NCBI GenBank assembly: GCA_022511225.1
Contig: JAFLRZ010000016.1
Coordinates: forward strand, 1-45,822
Source: Eubacterium sp.
GTDB lineage: Bacteria > Bacillota > Clostridia > Oscillospirales > Acutalibacteraceae
Length of the DNA stretch: 45,822 nucleotides
Reading direction: 5' to 3'
Made by a program: the position numbers and the translations under genes
The notes under the pieces: generated by a model
What the model saw: the letters and a program-made list of their open reading frames with translations, nothing else
Databases searched by the model: none
Told to the model about the DNA's origin: nothing
Shown: positions 35,758-42,522 of the stretch, in pieces
Numbering within the stretch: the stretch's first letter is position 1
Layout: every line of letters begins with the position of its first letter

Positions 35758-36231
35758 TTATATTGTAAGCTCGTTTTCTTCTTTGATTTTAATTGCCTTA
35801 TTTAAAACATCTCTTACCACTCTGACTACTATTGCCATAAAGGCTTCGCCTATAGCGAGAAGAATAACAGTTTCAATTGACTTATAAATTACCACAATTA
35901 CAACATAGGATATTACTCCAACTGCTGATGCATACAAACAGCAACGTGCAATGATGTTAAGAAGTTTTATATTTTTCTTGTCAAAAACAATATCGACCTT
36001 GATATTGCAAAGAATTTTATCAAGACAAATTAACGCTATATAGCCTGCCGGAACAACTAAATAAAACGGGAAAATCAAATACCTTCCGTGAACGGCAATC
36101 ATAACAAAGTAATACCAATCGCCGTCCTGCGCCTTCATTAAAATCGGAAAGGCAATGACCGATGCTGCCAGCAATACATAGCAGATTTTGATAGTTGAAA
36201 GGGTTAACATTACTGATTTATTTTGTTTCAT
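35758..36231 (-). CDS. DUF2975 family membrane protein
   Basis: The 157-residue protein has four predicted membrane helices (about 14-32, 47-68, 92-114, 118-138). A GRYLIFPFYLVVPAGYIAL segment and a cytoplasmic C-terminal IKEENELTI follow the DUF2975 pattern. The function is unknown. AGGAG lies nine bases before ATG 36231, and it starts 12 bases after the stop of the preceding hypothetical gene. The usual partner, a small Xre regulator, follows directly. Confidence 0.75.
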   Translation of the reverse strand: MKQNKSVMLTLSTIKICYVLLAASVIAFPILMKAQDGDWYYFVMIAVHGRYLIFPFYLVVPAGYIALICLDKILCNIKVDIVFDKKNIKLLNIIARCCLYASAVGVISYVVIVVIYKSIETVILLAIGEAFMAIVVRVVRDVLNKAIKIKEENELTI

Positions 36232-36243
36232 AATTTCGTTCTC

Positions 36244-36864
36244 CTATTTCTTGAAATTATATCTAAAATAATAATTAACAAATTCTTGCAAATCAGCTTC
36301 GTTATTATAGTCGCCAAAAACATCCATATCGCTGTCTATAAAAGTCAGATAAGCAATTTTATTGTCCTCATCATTAAATCCAATAATTCTGAAATCCTCG
36401 GGAATATAATAATCATAATTATCTTCTTTACCCTCTGCCGATTTCTTTAAAAGTTTGAAGTGCCACTTGTTAATGTCAAATTCAAAGGCGCATAGATTAT
36501 CAAGATCATATTTGAAAATATTTTTATCGTTCTTTGTTGCAAATTTGTAGTTAGCATAAATGAACTCTTTTTGCTCATTATATTTTTCTTCACTGTATTC
36601 TCCAACAAGAGTCAAACCGTATGAGGTAAACCATAACAAGTTTCTTATTCGCATATTTAATTTATATTTATCATAATCTCCGAGTTCTTTCAACAACTCT
36701 TCTTTATTGGACATAACGTCATCATCTGTTGGGTAAAGATAATAAAATTTCTTAATAGCTATATTTCCATAATAGGTAACGTCTATCACGGCAAAGTGAA
36801 AAATCACACCTGTGGCAAGCAGTATTGATAAAACTATTAAAACTCTTTTAATTCCTTTTTTCAT
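36244..36864 (-). CDS. Hypothetical membrane-anchored protein
   Basis: I do not recognise this 206-residue protein. It has a basic start and one N-terminal hydrophobic helix (about 6-28) that would anchor it with the rest outside. The remainder is rich in Asp, Tyr and Lys with alternating strand/helix predictions. Base composition is more AT-rich than the neighbouring core genes. Start ATG 36864 has GGAGAGAG close upstream; longer readings to 36945 cover the promoter and are unlikely. It is the first gene of a probable operon with DUF2975 and the Xre regulator. Confidence 0.65.
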   Translation of the reverse strand: MKKGIKRVLIVLSILLATGVIFHFAVIDVTYYGNIAIKKFYYLYPTDDDVMSNKEELLKELGDYDKYKLNMRIRNLLWFTSYGLTLVGEYSEEKYNEQKEFIYANYKFATKNDKNIFKYDLDNLCAFEFDINKWHFKLLKKSAEGKEDNYDYYIPEDFRIIGFNDEDNKIAYLTFIDSDMDVFGDYNNEADLQEFVNYYFRYNFKK

Positions 36865-36895
36865 ATTTCTCTCTCCAATGGCAATTTTCACCATA

Positions 36896-36924
36896 GTTAT
36901 AGCATCAATATTATCGTTTGTCAA
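36896..36924 (-). promoter_or_regulatory. Promoter of the hypothetical/DUF2975/Xre/DUF4173/VanZ operon
   Basis: The minus strand has TTGACA (36919-36924), a 17-base spacer and TATAAC (36896-36901). Confidence 0.7.
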
Positions 36925-36971
36925 TAATTTTTTATTATTTTTCATAAATTTTTTATCGTAATTTTAAAAAT

Positions 36972-37007
36972 AAATAAACCGAATGAAACTAATCATCCGG
37001 TTTATTT
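36972..37007 (-). terminator. Terminator of the mreB/ECF/PH-like gene series
   Basis: AAATAAACCGAATG (36972-36985) pairs with CATCCGGTTTATTT (36994-37007) with one mismatch. On minus the stem leads into TTTATTTATTTTTA. It lies about 50 bases past the stop at 37059. Confidence 0.7.
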
Positions 37008-37058
37008 AATCAATACATAAAGACTGTTGCCTAATTCATTATGCTAAATATTTTTGAC

Positions 37059-37589
37059 TTATCTGCTTACAGTGTTTTGAATTAGTGAATTAAGATTTTG
37101 ACAAAATTCCTCTTGATATTCTATACTGAAGAAATACTTTTTTCCGTTTTTTAATGTTAGTTCAACATTGCAAGTTTCATCTCCTAATGGTACAAGCAAC
37201 AAAAATCTTTTTATAAAATTCAATTTAATATAATTAACATTAACATGCTCTATTTCGTCATAACTAATGGTGATACGAAGTTTCCAGTTTAACGGTGTCA
37301 TAGTATATTTTGCGATTACAAGTCTATCATCATAAAGAAATGCACCTTTTTTGAGAACACAATAAGACGCTGCTGACAAAAATGAGCAAATAAGCACTAT
37401 TTTTCGCACTATTTCGAATACAGTTTCGTTGATAAAATAATTATCCGCTCCAATCAGAATAGCTAATTTTCCAAATAAAAAATACGCAATAAGAATAAGT
37501 ACTGTTGTTATAAAAAAATTCTGAACCGGGACAACAATTGCGGCAACTATTTTATAAATACTATTAGTGTATCTAAATTTATATTTCAT
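37059..37589 (-). CDS. Two-helix membrane protein with a possible PH-like domain (paralogue 2)
   Basis: The 176-residue product has two N-terminal membrane helices (about 12-38 and 52-78). A C-terminal strand-rich domain follows (about 85-170; LYDDRLVIAKYTMTPLNWKLRITISYDEIEHVNV, then VELTLKNGKKYFFSIEYQEEFCQNLN). The layout matches bacterial proteins with a membrane-linked PH-like domain. It resembles the upstream neighbour (37626-38177) in length, topology and ending, so the pair arose by tandem duplication. ATG 37589 has GGGAGAAT upstream. The function is unknown. Confidence 0.6.
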   Translation of the reverse strand: MKYKFRYTNSIYKIVAAIVVPVQNFFITTVLILIAYFLFGKLAILIGADNYFINETVFEIVRKIVLICSFLSAASYCVLKKGAFLYDDRLVIAKYTMTPLNWKLRITISYDEIEHVNVNYIKLNFIKRFLLLVPLGDETCNVELTLKNGKKYFFSIEYQEEFCQNLNSLIQNTVSR

Positions 37590-37625
37590 ATTATTCTCCC
37601 AATATTTACCGAGTTGAGAATTCAA

Positions 37626-38177
37626 CTAAGATAATAAATTATCATTAGTGTCTGTTTTTTTACAGGAATTAACTCTTTGAATCAATTCTTCAAAAAATTC
37701 CTCTTGATCTTCTACTGTAAAACAAAACTGTTTGCCGCCTCTAAGTGTTATCTCAACATAATTTGAATAATCACCTGCGATAAAAGATTTCCTTGCTTTT
37801 CTCCTGTCATATCTTATGTTATATGTACTGATAAAAGCACTTGCGATATCAGAATAATTAATTTTGTATTTAGGTCTGTTTTTTCCAAATCCGAGTGTCT
37901 GCGTTGTGATTTCTAAATAAGAATCATAAAGAACGACTCCTTTAAAGCAACAAATAAATCTTACAGCAAAGATAATTCCTAATAAAATTGAAAGCACTAA
38001 AAGTGCCATCATAATTTCAGGACTTAAATGTTTTGTAATTCCGCTTATTCCCATACCGATTGCAATTAAATAAAACGTAACTATCGGCATAGCGAGATTT
38101 GTGAAAAAAGAAAAAAATCCATTAGCAAATTTCTCACCAAAATTTGAATATTTAAAAGTATATATTTTTACTTTCAT
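37626..38177 (-). CDS. Two-helix membrane protein with a possible PH-like domain (paralogue 1)
   Basis: The 183-residue product has two N-terminal helices (about 20-45 and 57-80). The strand-rich domain (LYDSYLEITTQTLGFGKNRPKYKINYSDIASAFIS, then VEITLRGGKQFCFTVEDQEEFFEELI) parallels the downstream paralogue motif by motif. AAGGAGG precedes ATG 38177 by nine bases and overlaps the end of the preceding small gene. It is probably co-transcribed with the ECF transporter. Whether it has a role in transport is unknown. Confidence 0.6.
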   Translation of the reverse strand: MKVKIYTFKYSNFGEKFANGFFSFFTNLAMPIVTFYLIAIGMGISGITKHLSPEIMMALLVLSILLGIIFAVRFICCFKGVVLYDSYLEITTQTLGFGKNRPKYKINYSDIASAFISTYNIRYDRRKARKSFIAGDYSNYVEITLRGGKQFCFTVEDQEEFFEELIQRVNSCKKTDTNDNLLS

Positions 38178-38183
38178 AATTTT

Positions 38184-38435
38184 TTACCTCCTTAAAAATA
38201 TCCACATCAAAGCTATGTCCACTGCAAAGCAGACGATACCGACGGCTCCGAGAATGTAGGAATACTTGATTTTTTGCCGGCAGGCATCATCAAGCTGAAC
38301 GTTTTTAATTTTAAGCACAAGCCCTACTGCTATTCCCATCATAGAAAATGCAGGGCAGATACCTGCAGTGCACACGCTGATTACTGCACTTGCAAAAGCA
38401 AATTTGCAAAGCTTTGCTATGATTTTATTATCCAT
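38184..38435 (-). CDS. Small membrane protein beside the ECF transporter
   Basis: The 83-residue product has two or three hydrophobic segments (about 8-40 and 58-80) and a short charged loop (KNVQLDDACRQKIKYS). It has no recognisable family; the N-terminal FAFASAVISVCTAGICPAFSMMGIAVGLVLK resembles small DUF4190-like proteins. It starts one base after the stop of the S component, with GAGGTG just before the ATG, so it is translationally linked to the transporter. It could be an accessory subunit. Confidence 0.6.
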   Translation of the reverse strand: MDNKIIAKLCKFAFASAVISVCTAGICPAFSMMGIAVGLVLKIKNVQLDDACRQKIKYSYILGAVGIVCFAVDIALMWIFLRR

Positions 38436-38436
38436 A

Positions 38437-39120
38437 CTACACCTCTATTATATCATATTTAATAATAATTCGTCTGCATTTTTTTATAAAGCTTTCGCCG
38501 AACAGAGCAAGAAATATAGCCGTAGTAATTCCGAAAACGAGATTAAACGGAACACCTGCGAGATAAATTGGCAGGACTGACGAAAGTGAATATTCACCGC
38601 TCATTACAAGTACTGAACAGGTGTCAACAATTACGCCGTAAACGGCAAAGCAAAGAAGAAAGCCAACGATTGACAACCATAATCTGCTTGCTTTGATTTT
38701 GCTGAAAACGATACCTGAAACAAGTCCGACTAAGCCGAGTGCTGCCATTTGAAACGGAGTCCATATTCCCTGAACGAAAATGAAGTTTGATATAAATGCA
38801 GACATTGAGCCTATAAGATATCCTCTTTTACCGCCGAGCACTGCACCCGATACTACGACCACGGCACCTATCGGCTTCACCTGAGGTATAAGATAAAATG
38901 CTCCCCTGCTGACGACTGCTATAGCAACAAGGCTTGCAATTAACGTTAGCTCTGCCGCTGACGGCTTACTGCTTTCGAATGAGATAAAAAACGGCAAAAT
39001 TGATAGGATAAGAAGTATTACGCTTATGAGATAATAATTTATGCTGTCATCAAAAATCCGCCACAAAACAATGACTGCGATACCGAGAAGAAACGGAATA
39101 AAACTTACAAGCTTTTTCAT
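38437..39120 (-). CDS. ECF transporter S component (substrate-binding membrane protein)
   Basis: The 227-residue membrane protein has six to seven helices. It has blocks typical of ECF S components: RGAFYLIPQVKPIGAVVVVSGAVLGGKRGYLIGSMSAFISNFIFVQGIWTPFQMAALGLVGLVSGI. The IPQxKP and QGxWTPFQM elements recall the predicted cobalamin/precursor family (CblT/CbrT-like), but the substrate cannot be fixed by eye. Its ATG overlaps the stop of the double ATPase gene by four bases. No vitamin riboswitch is seen upstream. Confidence 0.8.
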   Translation of the reverse strand: MKKLVSFIPFLLGIAVIVLWRIFDDSINYYLISVILLILSILPFFISFESSKPSAAELTLIASLVAIAVVSRGAFYLIPQVKPIGAVVVVSGAVLGGKRGYLIGSMSAFISNFIFVQGIWTPFQMAALGLVGLVSGIVFSKIKASRLWLSIVGFLLCFAVYGVIVDTCSVLVMSGEYSLSSVLPIYLAGVPFNLVFGITTAIFLALFGESFIKKCRRIIIKYDIIEV

Positions 39121-40577
39121 AGCAAATCACCCTTTGAAACGGCGGTTTTAAGATGCCTGCTCGTAATCCTTCTGATAGTGCTTGTATAAAAATTGAGCGT
39201 TGAAAGAACAATTCTTCTGTCGCCTGTTATTGTTATGATTCCGTCTGAAAGAAATGAAACAGTATCGGATATTTCACTGACGAAATCCATATCGTGTGAT
39301 ACTATAACTACCGTCTTGCCCTGAGCAGTAATATCCTCAAGATATTCTTTCAGTTCATTCTTAGCGCAAAAATCAAGACCCTTTGCAGGCTCATCAAGAA
39401 GGAGTATATCATAGCTCTGCTCGCTCAGCATTGCAAGGGCAAGCATCTGCATCTGTCCGCCACTGAGATCATACGGGTGCTGAGCCAAAAGCTTATCAAG
39501 AGAAAACTTTAACGCAGTGTCACGGCTTATATGCTCGCCGACAGTGTCCTGAGTAAAAAGATATCTGACATCCTGAGGCATATAGGCGATTTTGCCGTAA
39601 GTTCTGACTTTTCCTGAGTAGCATTTTTTTATCCCTGCAAGAGCCTTAAGGAGCGTTGATTTTCCGCTTCCGTTTGCACCGATAATTGAGTGAATACTGC
39701 CTTTAGTAACAGAAAAATCAAGCTTATTCAGAATATCACTTTGCTTTTTGTTGTAAGCGAAGGAGATTTTTTTTGCCTGAAGGATAATCTCGTTCTTGCT
39801 TTGGGGCGTGCATTCCTTTTCAAGCAGTGAAGCTGAAAGCGGGATTGCAGATTTTACGCTCAAAGGTCTTTCATCAAAGAGTGATGTGTAGGTTGGGAAA
39901 AAGTCAAGAAGCTTATCGTTTTTTACTGCTTCAAGCGGTGAACAATTCTGAATAACACTGCCGTTATCGAGAACAATCATTCTGTCGCTGATATCGACAA
40001 GTTCTTCACAGCTATGGCACGCGATAATAACAGTGATGCCAAGCTCTTGATTAAGCCTTTTTATAAGGCTTATAAGCTCATTCGTTGCTTTTGGGTCAAG
40101 CTGAGAAAGCGGCTCATCCATAATCAGCACGTCGGCATTATCAATCATCGCAGCCGCAACGGACACGATTGCTTTTTCGCCGCCTGAAAGCTCACTAACG
40201 TTGCTGTCAAGAAGCTCGGTAATGTTGAAATATGCAGATATTTCTCCTATCTTAAGTGCAATTTCATCACTGCTAAGTCGCCTGTTTTCAAGGGCAAAGG
40301 CAAGCTCTCCCCTTACCTTATGCGCAACAAATGAAAGCTCGGGATTTTGAATGACTAAGGAGGTTTTCGATGCGTTATTTTCAATCGTACCGAAGCGTTC
40401 TCCTGCAGGCGCAAGCTCGCTTTTAAGTAGTCTTAAAAGTGTTGACTTACCACTTCCTGTTTTACCCATAAGAAGCACAAGCTCGCCTGATTCAATTTCA
40501 ATATTTATATTATTCAAAACGCTTTCGCCGCACTGAGGATAGCGAAAGCTTAAATTTTCTGTCTTAATAAGTGCCAT
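39117..40577 (-). CDS. ECF transporter ATPase, two fused ABC domains
   Basis: The 486-residue product has two full ABC domains. Domain one (about 1-225) has Walker A GKTGSGKST (38-46), signature LSGGEKA and Walker B VLIMDEPLSQLDP. Domain two (about 268-470) has GANGSGKST, LSGGQMQ and ILLLDEPAKGLD. This is EcfA1 and EcfA2 in one chain, as in the dedicated (group I) ECF transporters such as YkoD. Both domains look catalytically complete. It overlaps the end of the EcfT gene by 28 bases, with GGAG eight bases before the ATG. Confidence 0.9.
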   Translation of the reverse strand: MALIKTENLSFRYPQCGESVLNNINIEIESGELVLLMGKTGSGKSTLLRLLKSELAPAGERFGTIENNASKTSLVIQNPELSFVAHKVRGELAFALENRRLSSDEIALKIGEISAYFNITELLDSNVSELSGGEKAIVSVAAAMIDNADVLIMDEPLSQLDPKATNELISLIKRLNQELGITVIIACHSCEELVDISDRMIVLDNGSVIQNCSPLEAVKNDKLLDFFPTYTSLFDERPLSVKSAIPLSASLLEKECTPQSKNEIILQAKKISFAYNKKQSDILNKLDFSVTKGSIHSIIGANGSGKSTLLKALAGIKKCYSGKVRTYGKIAYMPQDVRYLFTQDTVGEHISRDTALKFSLDKLLAQHPYDLSGGQMQMLALAMLSEQSYDILLLDEPAKGLDFCAKNELKEYLEDITAQGKTVVIVSHDMDFVSEISDTVSFLSDGIITITGDRRIVLSTLNFYTSTIRRITSRHLKTAVSKGDLL

Positions 40578-41404
40578 CTGATATTCTCCAGAGCATCCAA
40601 AATTGATGGAATGAATGCCAATACTGCAAATGATATAACTCCGATTATGCTGACATTCGGCATAGTAATTATCGGCTCGTATATAAATAGTGCTTTGCCG
40701 AGCGCCTTTACTATAATGACTGACAAGAGCAAAATTATTTCCACGGCAATAAGTACACCGTCACTAAATGAAAAGCGATATTTTGAGTAGACGGTTCTTT
40801 TGTTGTTAAAGCCTCGTGCTTTCATTGACTCGGCTGTTTCAATACTTTCCTCCAAGGTCATTGTGATTAAAGCAGACAGGTTTTCTATTGCGCTTTTCAG
40901 CTTGCTCTGCTTTGTATCTACAAGGCTTCTTGCATCAATTATTTCGTTAAGATTTTTTCTGAGCCTTGGTATAAATGTTAAAGTCATAGAAAAAACGAGT
41001 GAAATATTCGGTGATATTCTACCGAAAACTGCCATAAAGCCCTCTGCACTCACGACGGTATTATAGCAGGAAAACCATATAATTACTGAATTAAAAAGAA
41101 CACCCTGACATATTCCGTAAAAAAGTGCTTCAAGAGTAAAGCTTCTGTCAAAAGCGGTAAAGAGCACCGTCGCTCCTTTGCTTACAAACAGCATATTAAA
41201 GAGTGCTATAAGTATAATGAATGGTAATGCAAATTTTAATGTATTTATCGTTTTAATTAATCCGTCTGACATCAGCTTATAGCAAAGAGATGATATCAGA
41301 CTGATTGACAGATAAATCGGATTAAATAAAATCAGTGTTGCCGTTATAATGCATACAAAATAAAGAAGGGTAGCCTTTGGATTATATTTTGAAAACTTAT
41401 CCAT
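40550..41404 (-). CDS. ecfT: ECF transporter T component (EcfT)
   Basis: The 284-residue transmembrane coupling protein has about six helices. The cytoplasmic part carries the two Ala-Arg coupling motifs, IDARSLVDT and ESMKARGFNN, which grip the two ATPase domains. GGAGG lies six bases before ATG 41404. It starts 22 bases after the MreB homologue and overlaps the ATPase gene, so T, ATPase and S are made together. Confidence 0.88.
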   Translation of the reverse strand: MDKFSKYNPKATLLYFVCIITATLILFNPIYLSISLISSLCYKLMSDGLIKTINTLKFALPFIILIALFNMLFVSKGATVLFTAFDRSFTLEALFYGICQGVLFNSVIIWFSCYNTVVSAEGFMAVFGRISPNISLVFSMTLTFIPRLRKNLNEIIDARSLVDTKQSKLKSAIENLSALITMTLEESIETAESMKARGFNNKRTVYSKYRFSFSDGVLIAVEIILLLSVIIVKALGKALFIYEPIITMPNVSIIGVISFAVLAFIPSILDALENIRWHLLRQKI

Positions 41405-41426
41405 AACTGCCCTCCTATTTATTTGC

Positions 41427-42455
41427 CTATCTTGTTCTGACCTCTTCCTTTGTCTTAAAGGAATAGCCGTAGGTATCTAAAATATGCATCTTTTTAAGTG
41501 CAACTTCGCATCCTCTTGAAACACAACTACCCGGATGCGGTGGTATCGTGACGTCGAGCTTGAGCGTACCGGCAAAAAACTTGTCCATACCGTAAAGCTG
41601 AGCCGAGCCGCCTGTAAGAATGAGACTTCCGTTAGTTACGTCGGCAATAAGCTGAGGTGACGTATGCTCAAGAGTTGTTCTTGCGGCATTGACAATTTTG
41701 TTAAGCTCAATTTGAATACACTCGCAAATTTCCTTACCTGTAACCTCGACAGTCTTTGGAAGTCCGTTGGCAGTACTTCTCCCCCTGACCTCCATAGAGA
41801 TATCGTTTAATCTTTCAACTGCGCTTCCAATATTTTTCTTAATTTCTTCAGCCGTTCTGATTCCGATATTAAGCATATATTCATCGCGCAAAAACTTAAT
41901 AATTGCTTCGTCAAAGGAATCACCTGCAGTTTTTATAGTTTCGAATCTGCTCATTGAGCCCTGACTTATAACGGCAATATCTGTAGTGCCTGCACCTATG
42001 TCAATAACAAACGCACCTGACGGATTCATAGGGTCAATACCTGCACCAAAGGCGGCGCAAATCGGTGATTCAACAAGGCAAACAGACCTTGCACCTGCAG
42101 AAATAATTGCAGAAATGAGAATACGCTTTTCAACGTCTGTGCTGACAGCCGGAATCGAAGCTACAACTCTCGGTCTGAAAATGCTTTTTTTGAGCACCTT
42201 ATTTATAAAATGCTTTACAAGCTGACAGGTAAGCGAGTAGTTGCCTACTGCGCCGTTGACTATCGGCTGTATAACCTTTATTCCGTTAGGCTCTCTGCCT
42301 TGAAGATAGTAGGCTCTTTTGCCTGCATAAATGATTTTTTCTTTCTCTTCATCGTACGCAACGTATGCAGGCTCGTCAAGGACTACCCCCTTACCGACTA
42401 CCGATATAACGATAGAACTTGTGCCTAAATCAATTCCTAAATCATATCCAAACAT
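41427..42455 (-). CDS. mreB: MreB-family rod-shape actin homologue
   Basis: The 342-residue actin-like protein has phosphate-1 motif GYDLGIDLGTSSIVI (about 3-17), phosphate-2 VIDIGAGTTDIAVIS and adenosine motif LILTGGSAQLYGMDKFF. MreB filaments guide lateral wall synthesis at the inner membrane face. No mreC or mreD follow, which is usual for MreB paralogues such as Mbl or MreBH; which type this is cannot be settled here. A promoter and a palindrome lie in the 66-base gap from recD2. It may be co-transcribed with the ECF genes. Confidence 0.92.
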   Translation of the reverse strand: MFGYDLGIDLGTSSIVISVVGKGVVLDEPAYVAYDEEKEKIIYAGKRAYYLQGREPNGIKVIQPIVNGAVGNYSLTCQLVKHFINKVLKKSIFRPRVVASIPAVSTDVEKRILISAIISAGARSVCLVESPICAAFGAGIDPMNPSGAFVIDIGAGTTDIAVISQGSMSRFETIKTAGDSFDEAIIKFLRDEYMLNIGIRTAEEIKKNIGSAVERLNDISMEVRGRSTANGLPKTVEVTGKEICECIQIELNKIVNAARTTLEHTSPQLIADVTNGSLILTGGSAQLYGMDKFFAGTLKLDVTIPPHPGSCVSRGCEVALKKMHILDTYGYSFKTKEEVRTR

Positions 42456-42485
42456 AGCTTTTCCTTAAAAAAATACTTTAAAAGT

Positions 42486-42514
42486 ATGTTACTTAAAAAT
42501 TCTTATATTGTCAA
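42486..42514 (-). promoter_or_regulatory. mreB promoter
   Basis: The minus strand has TTGACA (42509-42514), a 17-base spacer and TAACAT (42486-42491), just after the recD2 stop. The -35 box sits inside the palindrome at 42505-42522. Confidence 0.65.
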
Positions 42515-42522
42515 GACAATAT
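42505..42522. promoter_or_regulatory. Palindrome over the mreB -35 box, possible operator
   Basis: The 18 bases ATATTGTCAAGACAATAT form a perfect inverted repeat covering the -35 box. A regulator bound here would block the promoter. A second short AT-rich palindrome, ATACTTTAAAAGTAT, lies at about 42473-42487 near the expected transcript start. Confidence 0.4.

Noticed and set aside
37059-38177. The two tandem small membrane genes as a toxin-antitoxin pair
   Set aside because: Both products are paralogous membrane proteins of 176-183 residues with a PH-like ending; neither resembles a toxin or antitoxin.
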